The position numbers were made by a program, and so were the translations under genes. Positions 54,648 to 63,077 of a DNA stretch of 64,000 nt are shown piece after piece. Origin of the DNA: Paraburkholderia rhynchosiae (GTDB taxonomy: Bacteria > Pseudomonadota > Gammaproteobacteria > Burkholderiales > Burkholderiaceae); assembly GCF_002879865.1 (NCBI RefSeq), contig NZ_PNXY01000015.1, positions 62,001 through 126,000 on the forward strand. Direction: 5' to 3'. Position 1 is the stretch's first letter. The number at the start of each line of letters is the position of its first letter. Under the pieces are notes generated by a model. It worked only from the letters and a program-made list of their open reading frames with translations, was not told the origin of the DNA and made no database searches.

Positions 54648-54950
54648 ATGAAGCGAAGCACTCTGGCAACTCTGATAGCAGGCGCCACGCTGGCGGCGAT
54701 GGGCGCGAGCGGTATGGCTGCGTCGGCGCAAACGGGTTCGACTGCGCCGACGCAGCAAACGGCGCAAAGCGGCAAGCAGGCGCCCCCGCAGGGCAGCGAC
54801 GCTGCAGCGTCGATGGTGAAGCCACCGGAGTCGGCCTCCGGTTCGACCGGATCGAGCAATCCGGATAACATGCCGATCAAACGTCCGCGCAAGCCGACCA
54901 ACGACAAGATGATGCACGAGCCGCCCGCAAGCGGCGCGAACGCGAAATAA
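54648..54950 (+). CDS. Small exported low-complexity protein
   Basis: 100-residue protein with signal peptide MKRSTLATLIAGATLAAMGASGMAASA. The mature part is Gln/Ser/Pro/Gly-rich and disordered (SAQTGSTAPTQQTAQSGKQAP ... RPRKPTNDKMMHEPP). GGAGAAAGAG precedes the ATG at 54648; an earlier in-frame ATG at 54627 would add charged residues before the signal peptide. No homologous domain recognised. It is convergent with the ssu cluster. Confidence 0.75.
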   Translation: MKRSTLATLIAGATLAAMGASGMAASAQTGSTAPTQQTAQSGKQAPPQGSDAAASMVKPPESASGSTGSSNPDNMPIKRPRKPTNDKMMHEPPASGANAK

Positions 54951-54958
54951 CGCGGGCC

Positions 54959-55174
54959 TTACAGGCGCGCGATCGACACCTCCGTCGACTTGACCAGCGC
55001 GACGACTTCCGAGCCGACCTGCAGATCGAGTTCATCGACCGAGCGCGTCGTGATCACCGAGGTGACGATACCGAACGGCGTATCGACATCGACTTCGGAC
55101 ACGACCGGTCCGCGGATGATTTCCTTGACCTTGCCTTTGAACTGATTGCGTACGTTGATTGCGGAAATGCTCAT
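54959..55174 (-). CDS. ssuF: Molbindin-like protein SsuF
   Basis: 71-residue single Mop/TOBE-domain protein: MSISAINVRNQFKGKVKEIIRGPVVSEVDVDTPFGIVTSVITTRSVDELDLQVGSEVVALVKSTEVSIARL. It is typical of oxyanion-binding Mop domains. In Pseudomonas putida the alkanesulfonate operon ssuEADCBF ends with such a gene, needed for sulfonate growth. Here it also directly follows ssuB, 48 bp downstream, supporting the same identity. Confidence 0.88.
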   Translation of the reverse strand: MSISAINVRNQFKGKVKEIIRGPVVSEVDVDTPFGIVTSVITTRSVDELDLQVGSEVVALVKSTEVSIARL

Positions 55175-55222
55175 AGCGAGTGGCTCCAGTGAAGCGATTG
55201 AAAACAGTCAGTCAAGGGAATG

Positions 55223-56245
55223 TCAGACGGCCCAACGGACGTCTGTGGGCCGCGTGAAGCGGCGTTCTATACGTTCTCCACGTGCGTCGTATGCACGTTC
55301 CGACAAGGCGTCGTCGTTCGGCGCATTCTTCAGCACGCGTTGCAACACATGCTCTTCAAGGGCGGCGAAGCCCGCCGACGCGCGCGCTCGCGGACGCTCG
55401 AGCGGCACCGGCTGATCCAGCGCGATGCGCCCTTCTTCTATCAGCAAAATGCGATCGCCGAGCGCCACGGCCTCGTGCACATCGTGCGTGACGAGCAGCG
55501 CGGTGAACTTATGCTCACGCCACAAGCGCTCAATCAGCCCGTGCATTTCGATACGCGTCAATGCATCGAGCGCGCCGAGCGGTTCATCGAGCAGCAGCAA
55601 TTGCGGACGATGCACCAGTGCCCGCGCCAACGCCACGCGCTGACGCTGACCGCCGGAAAGTTGTGCGGGCCAGTCATTGGCACGCTCCAGCAAGCCGACT
55701 TCGGCCAGCACCGCGCGCGCATCTTCACGCGCGCTGCGTGGCAGCCCAAGCATCACGTTTTGCAGCACGTTCTTCCACGGCAATAGACGCGCGTCCTGGA
55801 ACATGATGCGGGTGTCGAGCGGTCGGCCGTCTTCGGTGCGTTTTTCGAGCACGCCGGCCGTGGTCTTCTCCAGACCGGCGACGAGCCGCAGCAACGTCGA
55901 CTTACCGCAGCCGCTGCGGCCGACGATCGCGACGAAACTGCCGCGCTCGATCGACAGATCGAAGTCCGTCAGCACCTTGCGTTCGCCGTACCGTTTGCCG
56001 ACGGCGCGCAGTTCGACCGAATAATCGTCGGCACTATTTGCACCGCTTGCATCGTTGCGCGCCAGTGCGCCGACCGGTGCCACCGTAGACCGACCGCCAT
56101 GTGCATAACCGTGCGCGGCATCGCCGTGCTCGAAATCGGCGGCCACCTCCGCGTCGCGATCGACGACGCGCGCCTGCGCCAGTTCCGCTTCCAGATCGCT
56201 GCCCGCGATGCCGCCGAACGACGCCGAGAGTGTCGTTGCGCTCAT
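55223..56245 (-). CDS. ssuB: Aliphatic sulfonate ABC transporter ATP-binding protein SsuB
   Basis: 340-residue ATPase with a non-conserved N-terminal ~75 residues before YSVELRAVGKRYGERKVLTDFDLSI. Walker A is GRSGCGKSTLL, signature LSGGQRQRVALARALVH, Walker B LLLDEPLGALD. The overlap of its start with the ssuC stop (ATGA) fixes the ATG at 56245. The long N-terminus is typical of the Burkholderia proteins. Confidence 0.93.
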   Translation of the reverse strand: MSATTLSASFGGIAGSDLEAELAQARVVDRDAEVAADFEHGDAAHGYAHGGRSTVAPVGALARNDASGANSADDYSVELRAVGKRYGERKVLTDFDLSIERGSFVAIVGRSGCGKSTLLRLVAGLEKTTAGVLEKRTEDGRPLDTRIMFQDARLLPWKNVLQNVMLGLPRSAREDARAVLAEVGLLERANDWPAQLSGGQRQRVALARALVHRPQLLLLDEPLGALDALTRIEMHGLIERLWREHKFTALLVTHDVHEAVALGDRILLIEEGRIALDQPVPLERPRARASAGFAALEEHVLQRVLKNAPNDDALSERAYDARGERIERRFTRPTDVRWAV

Positions 56246-57108
56246 GCTTTGCCTCCTCGCTGATAGGCTGGATGCCAACGCAGCGACACGCGTTCCAGGC
56301 TTTTCGCCAGTACGTCGGCGAGTTTGCCGAGCGCCGCGTACAGCAGAATGCCGACCACGACGACATCGGTTTGCAGGAATTCACGCGCGTTCATCGTCAT
56401 GTAGCCGATGCCCGACTGCGCCGAGATAGTTTCCGCGACGATCAGCGTCACCCACATCAGCCCGAACGCGAAGCGCACGCCGACGAGAATCGACGGCAAC
56501 GCGCCCGGCAGAACGACATGGCGGTACAGCTGAAAACCCTTCACGCCGTAACTGCGCGCCATTTCGGTCAGGTTGGAATCCACCGAACGAATACCGTGAA
56601 ACGTGTTCACGTAGATCGGAAAGAACACGCCCAACGCAACCAGAAAAACTTTGGCCTGTTCCTCGATGCCGAACCACAGGATCACGAGCGGGATCATTGC
56701 GAGCGCCGGAATATTGCGGATCATCTGCACAGTCGAATCGAGCGCGATTTCGATCGGCTTGAAGAGACCCGTCGCGAGACCGAGTGCGAGACCGATACCG
56801 CCGCCAATCGCGAAGCCGGAGACAGCGCGCCACGTGCTGACCTTCACATCCGCCCACATTTCGCCCGACTGGATCAGCGACCACGCGGCCTTCACGACCG
56901 CCAGCGGTTCGGGCAGCACGCGCGTCGACAGCACGCCGCTGCGCGCGGCGAATTCCCACGCGAGCAAAATCAGAAGCGGTGCGAGCCAGGGCGCGAGATG
57001 CGCGCCGATGCGCCGTAACGACGTAAAGACTGAGACCAGTATGGAATCGAAAGCCGCGCGTGAACCCGCGCCTTCATTGCGGTCCGCACTCACAGTGGAT
57101 TGAGCCAT
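56242..57108 (-). CDS. ssuC: Aliphatic sulfonate ABC transporter permease SsuC
   Basis: 288-residue inner-membrane permease of the SsuC/TauC/NrtB group. PWLAPLLILLAWEFAARSG opens the first segment; MIPLVILWFGIEEQAKVFLVALGVFFPIYVNTFHGI and the EAA loop MARSYGVKGFQLYRHVVLPGALPSILVG are typical. The ATG at 57108 is taken; a long upstream opening reads through ssuD in another frame. Partner of SsuB. Confidence 0.94.
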   Translation of the reverse strand: MAQSTVSADRNEGAGSRAAFDSILVSVFTSLRRIGAHLAPWLAPLLILLAWEFAARSGVLSTRVLPEPLAVVKAAWSLIQSGEMWADVKVSTWRAVSGFAIGGGIGLALGLATGLFKPIEIALDSTVQMIRNIPALAMIPLVILWFGIEEQAKVFLVALGVFFPIYVNTFHGIRSVDSNLTEMARSYGVKGFQLYRHVVLPGALPSILVGVRFAFGLMWVTLIVAETISAQSGIGYMTMNAREFLQTDVVVVGILLYAALGKLADVLAKSLERVSLRWHPAYQRGGKA

Positions 57109-57158
57109 GACGATTTTCCTGATTGCCTGTCGGATGTGCTGTGTGGGTCTGAGTGCGC

Positions 57159-58319
57159 TCAACTCGCGCTTGCCGCCTTCGGCAAATAACTGTTGCCGAC
57201 GATCTCGCCGAACGGCCCCGACAGCGGGCCATTCGAGGTCTTGCCGCGACGGTTCGGCAGCAGCGGAAACACAAGTTCCGCAAACCGATACGACTCTTCG
57301 AGATGCGGATAGCCCGACAGAATGAAGGTCTCGATACCCAACTCGGCGTATTCCTTCATGAGCGCGAACACCTGCTCCGGATTGCCGACGAGCGCGGTGC
57401 CTGCGCCGCCTCGCACGAGGCCCACGCCGGCCCACAGATTCGGATAGACCTCGAGTTCGGCCCGGTTGCCGCGCTTGCCGCCATGCAGCGCGGCCATGCG
57501 GCGCTGACCTTCGGAATCCATCTTCGAGAACGACGCCTGGGCGCGCGCGATCGTGTCGTCGTCGAGCTTGCTGATCAGCTTGTCGGCGGCGGCCCATGCT
57601 TCTTCTTCCGTCTCGCGCACGATCACGTGCAGGCGGATGCCGAATCTGATGGTGCGGCCATGAGCAGCGGCGCGTGCGCGAATGTCGCCGATCTTCTTCG
57701 CGACCGCCGTGGGCGGCTCGCCCCATGTCAGATAAGTGTCGATATGCTCGCCCGCCATGTCGTGCGCGGCCGGCGACGAGCCGCCGAACCACAGCGGCGG
57801 ATGCGGGTTTTGCACCGGTGGATACAAGGCCTTGCCGCCCTTCGACTTCAGATGCTTGCCGTCGAAGTCGATCGCGTCGTTGGTATGCGCGGCCGTCAAC
57901 AGCTTGCGCCAGATGTGCAGGAATTCGTCGGTGATTTCGTAGCGCGTGTCGTGGTCGACGAACACGCCGTCGCCTTCGAGCTCGGCCGCATCGCCGCCGG
58001 TCACGACGTTGATCAGGAGCCGCCCGTTCGACAGACGGTCGAAGGTCGCGGCCATGCGCGCGGCAAGACCCGGCGAGGAAATGCCCGGGCGAATCGCAAC
58101 CAGAAACTTCAGGCGTTTTGTCGCGGCGATCAGGCTCGATGCCACGACCCAGGCGTCCTCACACGAACGGCCCGTCGGCAGCAACACGCCTTCGTAGCCG
58201 AGCGTATCGGCCGCGACGGCGATCTGCTGGAAGTAGTCGTAATCGGCTGCGCGCGCGCCTTGCGACGTACCGAGATAACGGCTGTCGCGATGAGTTGGAA
58301 TGAACCAGAACACATTCAT
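57159..58319 (-). CDS. ssuD: FMNH2-dependent alkanesulfonate monooxygenase SsuD
   Basis: 386-residue bacterial-luciferase-type enzyme that cleaves alkanesulfonates to aldehyde and sulfite with FMNH2 and O2. It starts MNVFWFIPTHRDSRYLGTSQGARAADYDYFQQIAVAADTLGYEGVLLPTGRSCED and has FLVAIRPG, RLLINVVTGGDAAELEGDG and HRYLHLWFGGSSPAA-type phosphate-site equivalent (PLWFGGSSPAAHDMAGEHIDTYL). No ssuA (binding protein) or ssuE (flavin reductase) is within the window upstream; both must be elsewhere. Confidence 0.96.
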   Translation of the reverse strand: MNVFWFIPTHRDSRYLGTSQGARAADYDYFQQIAVAADTLGYEGVLLPTGRSCEDAWVVASSLIAATKRLKFLVAIRPGISSPGLAARMAATFDRLSNGRLLINVVTGGDAAELEGDGVFVDHDTRYEITDEFLHIWRKLLTAAHTNDAIDFDGKHLKSKGGKALYPPVQNPHPPLWFGGSSPAAHDMAGEHIDTYLTWGEPPTAVAKKIGDIRARAAAHGRTIRFGIRLHVIVRETEEEAWAAADKLISKLDDDTIARAQASFSKMDSEGQRRMAALHGGKRGNRAELEVYPNLWAGVGLVRGGAGTALVGNPEQVFALMKEYAELGIETFILSGYPHLEESYRFAELVFPLLPNRRGKTSNGPLSGPFGEIVGNSYLPKAASAS

Positions 58320-58748
58320 TTGCTGCTCCCGCAAACTCAAACAGGATTGGATAAAGACGGTGCACGCCGCGCATGCAAACGCAAAGGCACACGCAAACGC
58401 ACACGCAAAGGCACACGTACGCGCCGGCCGCGCGCATTGAGCCGGCCATCAGGACTCGAGCCGGGCGATGCATCGCCAAAAGCACGGAAATTGCGGTAAT
58501 CGACGCTATGGGTGACGGCGGCAAGCACCGTCTGCATGGAGAAACAGTCTAGGGATGGGGCTGCGGCTTTTGAACGATTTTTTTGAGCTTAGGTTTTCCA
58601 CTTCTGTGATTAGCCCGACGCTAAAGCATACGAAGATGGCGTTTGATGCACGCTGAAAAGCCGCTACCGCTGGATATAATGGCGCACGTTTCCAATAATC
58701 CGGTACAGGCCACGCGAGGCACGCGCCTGGACCCTGGCGGTGCAATGC
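58320..58748. other. Divergent intergenic region upstream of ssuD
   Basis: About 430 bp between ssuD and a plus-strand membrane-protein gene. It holds the 12-bp repeat array described separately, a TATAAT at 58675-58680 on the plus strand (about 70 bp before the membrane-protein start, with no good -35) and AT-richer sequence near 58560-58620. No ssuA or ssuE remnant is visible. Confidence 0.55.
58381..58416. repeat. Three tandem 12-bp repeats in the ssuD leader
   Basis: Units GCAAAGGCACAC, GCAAACGCACAC and GCAAAGGCACAC, preceded by a half unit GCAAAC. They begin 62 bp upstream of the ssuD start and are likely in its promoter or 5' leader. Confidence 0.85.
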
Positions 58749-59174
58749 ATGCAAAAACTTATCCTGCCGTTCGTCGCCGGTTTTCTGGCTTCACTGTTCT
58801 TTCATGAATCGACGCTGGCGCTGCTGCACGCAGCCGGGGTCATCGATCAAAGCGGTTTTTCAACTGCGCCGTTTCTGCCGTTCGGCCTGCCCGAGTTCAT
58901 TGCGAACGCAATCTGGAGCGCCTTCTGGGCCGTGTTGATGGCGTGGCTGTTGCGGGTCTCGCCCGAACGCCGTGCGCCGTGGGTGCCGGCTTTCGTGTTC
59001 GGCGGCATCGTGTTGACGGGGGCGAGCGTGTTCGTGGTCGATCCGCTGCGCGGCATCTGGCCGAGCGGCAATATGTTGCCGCGCCTCGCTACGGGTTTCG
59101 CGGCGAATGCGATGTGGGGTTGGGGCGCGCTCGTATTCATGCGCGCCCTCATGGCAAGCGAAGAGGTGGATTGA
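58749..59174 (+). CDS. Uncharacterised inner-membrane protein, four helices
   Basis: 141 residues, MQKLILPFVAGFLASLFFHESTLALLHAAGVI..., with four hydrophobic segments (about 1-25, 45-68, 77-98 and 110-132) and short loops. The motif FHESTLALLHAAGV and a positively charged loop (RVSPERRAPW) are visible. I do not recognise the family. An in-frame GTG at 58740 would add three residues. Confidence 0.78.
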   Translation: MQKLILPFVAGFLASLFFHESTLALLHAAGVIDQSGFSTAPFLPFGLPEFIANAIWSAFWAVLMAWLLRVSPERRAPWVPAFVFGGIVLTGASVFVVDPLRGIWPSGNMLPRLATGFAANAMWGWGALVFMRALMASEEVD

Positions 59175-59193
59175 GCGGCCTGGCTGGTTAGCT

Positions 59194-59225
59194 GCTTGGT
59201 CGCTTGGTCGCTTGGTCGCTTGGTC
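59194..59225. repeat. Four perfect GCTTGGTC octamers
   Basis: GCTTGGTC is repeated four times without error, 19 bp after the membrane-protein stop and 76 bp before the stop of the convergent gene. Short enough to vary by slippage; no coding role seen. Confidence 0.9.
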
Positions 59226-59301
59226 GCCGGCTCGCTTTTCGACGGCTCCGGCGGTCAGGCTAGACGTGAGCGAAGCTTCAATCGCGCGAACCGAGCGCGA
59301 C

Positions 59302-60432
59302 TTAATCTCGAAGATCGCGCAGCGGATGTTCGTTGCCCGGCCACGGGCTTTCGAACATCTTCGCCACGTCCGCGCCGCTTACGTCTTCGATACGGGCGAA
59401 GCGCCAACGCGGCGCGTTGTCCTTGTCGATGATGCGCGCGCGAATTCCTTCCACTGCGTCGCCTTGCAGGAAACTCGAACGCGTCAGATCGAGATCGCCG
59501 CGCAGCACTTCCGCCATCGAACCCTCCGCGCGGGTCACTACGTCGAGCGACACCGCCATCGACAGCGGCGAGCGCTCGCGCAACACGGCGATGGTCCGCT
59601 CGGCCCAATCGGCGGCATCGCCATCGCACTTGCGCTGTAGTGAGGCGAGAATGCGCGGCATATCGGGCAGCGCAAAGTGCCGGTCGATCAGACCACGGGC
59701 GCTCGCGAGCGGCGAGTCGTCGGGCTCCGGCACGACCCGATGCGCGCGGCTTTCACGCTCCACGCAAGCCACGACATCCGCGCCACGCTCGAACAGTTCG
59801 CTGCGCAAGGTGTCGATGAGCGCGGGCAAGGCGGCGTCGTCCATATAGACGTCCGCGAGGCCGGCGTATAGCGCATCCGCCGCGCCGATCGCTTCGCCGG
59901 TCACCGCCAGATAGCGGCCTATCGCGCCAGGCGTGCGGGCGAGAAACCAGCTCGCGCCGACATCAGGAAAAAGTCCGATGCGCGTTTCCGGCATCGCCAT
60001 TTTCGTGGACTGCGTGACGACGCGCAGCCCGCCGGTGCGATGCGCGCCCTGCGAAATGCCCATACCGCCGCCCATCACCACGCCGTTCGTCAACGCGATA
60101 TATGGCTTCGGATAAGTGAAGATCGCGTGATTGAGCCGGTATTCCTCGATGAAAAACGTCTCGCGCGCTGCGTGCTCAGCGCGTTGCGCCGACTCGTACA
60201 GAAAGCGGATGTCGCCGCCCGCGCAGAACGCCCGGGGATGCTGGCTGCGCACCACGACCGCGAGCACGTCGGGATTTTCCCGCCACGCGTCGAGCGCTGC
60301 ATGCATTGCGCGGATCATGCCGGTCGACAACGCGTTGAGCGCCTTCGGCCTTTCGAGTTCGATGAAACCGATGCGGTTGGCTACGTAAGTCGCGACTTGG
60401 TCGCTAGCTGCGGGCGAGGCGGAAAGAGACAT
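59302..60432 (-). CDS. Enoyl-CoA hydratase/isomerase family, 3-hydroxyisobutyryl-CoA hydrolase type
   Basis: 376-residue crotonase-fold protein of the HIBCH type, which acts in valine degradation. Crotonase core: FIELERPKALNALSTGMI, the oxyanion-hole segment FCAGGDIRFLYE and the second HIBCH-specific GGGMGISQGAHRTG with a glutamate downstream in MAMPETRIGLFPDVGASWFL. The long C-terminal helical part (FERGADVV...LTRSSFLQGDAVEGIRARIIDKDNAPRW) is characteristic of HIBCH rather than of simple hydratases. Start at ATG 60432 after GGAAAGAGAC. Substrate preference is inferred. Confidence 0.88.
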   Translation of the reverse strand: MSLSASPAASDQVATYVANRIGFIELERPKALNALSTGMIRAMHAALDAWRENPDVLAVVVRSQHPRAFCAGGDIRFLYESAQRAEHAARETFFIEEYRLNHAIFTYPKPYIALTNGVVMGGGMGISQGAHRTGGLRVVTQSTKMAMPETRIGLFPDVGASWFLARTPGAIGRYLAVTGEAIGAADALYAGLADVYMDDAALPALIDTLRSELFERGADVVACVERESRAHRVVPEPDDSPLASARGLIDRHFALPDMPRILASLQRKCDGDAADWAERTIAVLRERSPLSMAVSLDVVTRAEGSMAEVLRGDLDLTRSSFLQGDAVEGIRARIIDKDNAPRWRFARIEDVSGADVAKMFESPWPGNEHPLRDLRD

Positions 60433-60632
60433 GGAAGACGACGCACGGCGGCGCAGAGTCAAGGGAAACCCAACGTTATCACGGGCCCGCGGCCTGGGGT
60501 CTGTTTGCGCATGCGTGCCGCCTGCATGCACGTTACGCGCCGGCGGTATGCCAGCAATATGCCGGCTAGGTGCTCGCTTTCGCGGAAATTCCGCGGACCT
60601 TGGCCGGACCTTTCGCCGACGCTCCCTTCGCT

Positions 60633-60917
60633 CTACCCGGCCGAGTTGCCCGGCGGAAAGTGCCCGCTCTTGAGCAGCACAGGCGTGCCGTTGCTGATCT
60701 GCAAGTGCTCCCGCGCCACCGCTTCGATGCGCGGACGTCCGGCGTTAAACGCGCGCATCCAGCCTTCCAGGTCTTCGGAGCGCGCGCCGAAGTGATCTTC
60801 GAGCGCCTCGACGGAAATTGCGCAGGGCACCGGCTCGCCGTCCACCAGCGCGGAAAAGACAACGGTCAGATTGGAGTCGCGGTAGGCTGGCGCGCCCGCG
60901 GGAAACCTGATTTCCAT
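60633..60917 (-). CDS. DUF1488 family small protein
   Basis: 94-residue protein, MEIRFPAGAPAYRDSNLTVVFSALVDGEPVPCAISVEALEDHFGARSEDLEGWMRAFNAGRPRIEAVAREHLQISNGTPVLLKSGHF, matching the DUF1488 pattern. GAGGCGACC precedes ATG 60917. The frame stays open to ATG 61082, which overlaps the preceding gene's stop (ATGA); the extra 55 residues include VRPREYHIEVVRGRPVLAGPGSMP, so a coupled longer form is possible. Function unknown. Confidence 0.75.
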   Translation of the reverse strand: MEIRFPAGAPAYRDSNLTVVFSALVDGEPVPCAISVEALEDHFGARSEDLEGWMRAFNAGRPRIEAVAREHLQISNGTPVLLKSGHFPPGNSAG

Positions 60918-61078
60918 GGTCGCCTCATTAGAAATATCCGGCATGGAACCCGGGCCCGCGAGAACCGGCCGGCCCCGGACGACCTCGATATGGTACTCGC
61001 GCGGCCGGACCGCGGTCCACCCCGCCGCCGCGTCCGCTTCGCGGCCGGCTTCCTTGCAGTCTTGCGTTTCACGCGCCG

Positions 61079-61345
61079 TCATGACTTGCCTCCCAGCAGA
61101 CGGTCGATGTAATCGCGCGCGGCCTGTTCGACGAATGCCAGCGCCTCCTCTTCGCTGCGAAAGCGCTGCCGATCGCCGAGTTCGAGCAAGGTTTCCATCC
61201 GGTGCGGATCGTCGGGACCGAGTTCGGCGAGGCTGACCGAACCGACGTAGGTACCGCCCGCGCTTTGCGCGTCGGCTGCCGGCATGAGCCGCGCGGCGGC
61301 ACTGATGTAGTAGCCGCGATAAGGGCCGCTGACCCGTTCAGCCAT
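61079..61345 (-). CDS. Uncharacterised small protein, 88 residues
   Basis: MAERVSGPYRGYYISAAARLMPAADAQSAGGTYVGSVSLAELGPDDPHRMETLLELGDRQRFRSEEEALAFVEQAARDYIDRLLGGKS. It has a beta-rich N-terminal half and a C-terminal helix with aromatic/Ala pattern, as in small proteins of Burkholderia with a 'YRGYxI' start. Function unknown. A good GAGGAGAAC site precedes the ATG. Stop overlaps the possible early start of the DUF1488 gene, suggesting an operon. Confidence 0.78.
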   Translation of the reverse strand: MAERVSGPYRGYYISAAARLMPAADAQSAGGTYVGSVSLAELGPDDPHRMETLLELGDRQRFRSEEEALAFVEQAARDYIDRLLGGKS

Positions 61346-61506
61346 GTTCGTTCTCCTCGTTGCAGTTGATCAGGTAAGGCGCGTGGCAGTCCAATAAGTT
61401 CTGCGCGATGCAAGATCGCACTTGCCGGGTTCGCGCGAGTCGAACGGCATAATCGGCACGCTCTGTGCTGCCGAAGTGGCGCCATTTGGAGTTCAGCGAG
61501 TGCAAT

Positions 61507-61698
61507 ATGGGAAAATATTTTCTGCAAGATCACGAACTGCCCGAGCCGGATGCGGCAAACAGATGGTTTGCCTATGCCGAAAGCCACGGCATCGACATCG
61601 CCAAAGCCATCAGCATCTGGGAAGACGCGGCCACGGAGAGCGGCACGGAAAGCCGCCGGCTGGTCAGCGCGGCAGGCATCACTATCGAAACGCCCTGA
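61507..61698 (+). CDS. Uncharacterised small protein, 63 residues
   Basis: MGKYFLQDHELPEPDAANRWFAYAESHGIDIAKAISIWEDAATESGTESRRLVSAAGITIETP. Acidic, with a predicted helix around residues 15-42. The ATG at 61507 begins the conserved-looking part; the frame opens earlier at 61465. No ribosome site is obvious. Function unknown. Confidence 0.6.
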   Translation: MGKYFLQDHELPEPDAANRWFAYAESHGIDIAKAISIWEDAATESGTESRRLVSAAGITIETP

Positions 61699-61758
61699 AC
61701 TCGCGCGCACCGCGCGAGGCACGCGGCGCAAGCCAACTTCATCAAAGGAAACATCACG

Positions 61759-62139
61759 ATGCATTTCATGATGCAATTGCTCCGCACCAGCCGCCTGCGA
61801 CGTGGCCTCGCGCGGGCTCTGCTGCGCCGTACGCCCCTCCTTGCCGCCTTGCCGGCCGCGGTCGTGCTGGGCGCTGGACTCGCCGGTTGCGCGTCGTCGA
61901 ACACGACCTCGCTGATCAACCTGCCGAACGGCCAGACCGGCTTCGCGGTCAATTGCAGCGGCGCGGACGCCGGTTCGAGCTGGGCGTCGTGTTACGTGCA
62001 AGCGGGTAAAGCGTGCGGCGCGACGGGCTATGACATCGTGTCGAAGGATAATGACGAAGGCGGCACCGCGGGCGGCAGCGTGACGAACGTCGTGTCGGCC
62101 AACGTCAAGAACCGCTCGATGATCGTGCGTTGCAAATAA
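61759..62139 (+). CDS. Small predicted lipoprotein
   Basis: 126 residues. A basic start (MHFMMQLLRTSRLRRGLARALLRRTP) precedes a hydrophobic stretch and the lipobox LAGC (Cys44), after which the mature part NTTSLINLPNGQTGFAVNCSGADAGSSWASCYVQAGKACGATGYDIVSKDNDEGG ... RSMIVRCK has four more cysteines, likely paired. The unusually long charged N-terminus may mean a later start. The repeated Cys spacing resembles small secreted proteins of Burkholderia. GGAAACATCACG precedes the ATG. Confidence 0.8.
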   Translation: MHFMMQLLRTSRLRRGLARALLRRTPLLAALPAAVVLGAGLAGCASSNTTSLINLPNGQTGFAVNCSGADAGSSWASCYVQAGKACGATGYDIVSKDNDEGGTAGGSVTNVVSANVKNRSMIVRCK

Positions 62140-62236
62140 GCGCGCTGAAGCAGGGCCAAGCATCGGCAAGCGCCGCAAAGCCCCAAACGCGCACGCGGTA
62201 CATGCAACGCAGATACGTCGCGGCGAAAGGCGCGCG

Positions 62237-62575
62237 TCAATGGGCCTGCATCTTCGAGAACATGTTCAGCACCGCGACGCCAGCAACGATCAGCCCGAGC
62301 CCGATGACGGCGGGCACATCGGGCACCTGGCGGTACAGCAGCAGAGCCACCAGCGTGATCAGCACGATGCCGGCGCCCGACCACACCGCGTAGACGATGC
62401 CGACCGGAATGCTCGTGAGCGTCAGCGACAGGCAGTAGAACGCGAGCGCGTAGCCGAGCACCACCACCGCGGACGGCACGAGCCGCGTGAAGCCGTCCGA
62501 TGCCCGCATCGCGGAGGTCGCAATCACCTCGGCCACGATCGCGATGCCGAGCAATGCATAAGGCGGCATCCGCAT
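62237..62575 (-). CDS. SMR-family multidrug efflux protein (EmrE/Sug-E type)
   Basis: 112-residue four-helix transporter. The essential Glu is E16 in IAIVAEVIATSAM. The signature stretch YCLSLTLTSIPVGIVYAVWSGAGIVLITL is intact. Four hydrophobic segments (about 6-25, 32-52, 58-80 and 87-107) fit the family. It probably acts as a dual-topology homodimer for cationic compounds. It ends near the lipoprotein gene, convergent with it. Confidence 0.93.
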   Translation of the reverse strand: MRMPPYALLGIAIVAEVIATSAMRASDGFTRLVPSAVVVLGYALAFYCLSLTLTSIPVGIVYAVWSGAGIVLITLVALLLYRQVPDVPAVIGLGLIVAGVAVLNMFSKMQAH

Positions 62576-62579
62576 GGGC

Positions 62580-63077
62580 TCAGGCCTTTACAAGCGCGAG
62601 CTTGCTGTAGTCATGACCGAGGTGCGCGCACAGCGCCTCCACCACGAACTCATGATCGGCGCGCTGTGGCAAGCCGGATACGGTGACCGAGCCGATCACG
62701 CCGGCGCCCGCGACCGTCAACGGAAACGCGCCGCCGTGCGACGCATATTCGGTGGCGGGCAGGCCGTGCTTGTCGGTGAGCGTGCTGCCGGCCTGCTGCA
62801 TCTTCAGGCCGATCGCGTACGAGCTGCGCCGGAAATGCGCGACCGTGTTGCCCTTGCGGCGCGCCCAGTCGACGTTGTCGGGCGTCGCGCCGTCGAGCAG
62901 GCTGAAGAACAGCGGTTGACCGAAGGTACGCACGTCGATGGCGGCGGCAATGCCGCGTGCCTTCGCGACTTCGTGCAGATAGGCGCCGATTTGCCATGCG
63001 CGGTCGGCATCGAATTGTGGGAACACCAGCGCGTGTTCCTGAGCGGCAATGACCTGCAGATCGTGAGCGATGTCCAT
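62580..63077 (-). CDS. UPF0303 (DUF967) family protein
   Basis: 165-residue protein of the UPF0303/YBR137W family (DUF336-related haem-degrading fold). Characteristic text: FPQFDADRAWQIGAYLHEVAKARGIAAAIDVRTFGQPLFF, NVDWARRKGNTVAHFRRSSYAIGLKMQQAGSTL and GGAFPLTVAGAGVIGSVTVSGLPQRADHEFVVEALCAHLG. ATG at 63077 is the family start; 55 extra in-frame codons upstream are shadow. It ends 4 bp before the SMR gene starts, on the same strand, so the two are probably co-transcribed. Function unknown. Confidence 0.9.
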   Translation of the reverse strand: MDIAHDLQVIAAQEHALVFPQFDADRAWQIGAYLHEVAKARGIAAAIDVRTFGQPLFFSLLDGATPDNVDWARRKGNTVAHFRRSSYAIGLKMQQAGSTLTDKHGLPATEYASHGGAFPLTVAGAGVIGSVTVSGLPQRADHEFVVEALCAHLGHDYSKLALVKA

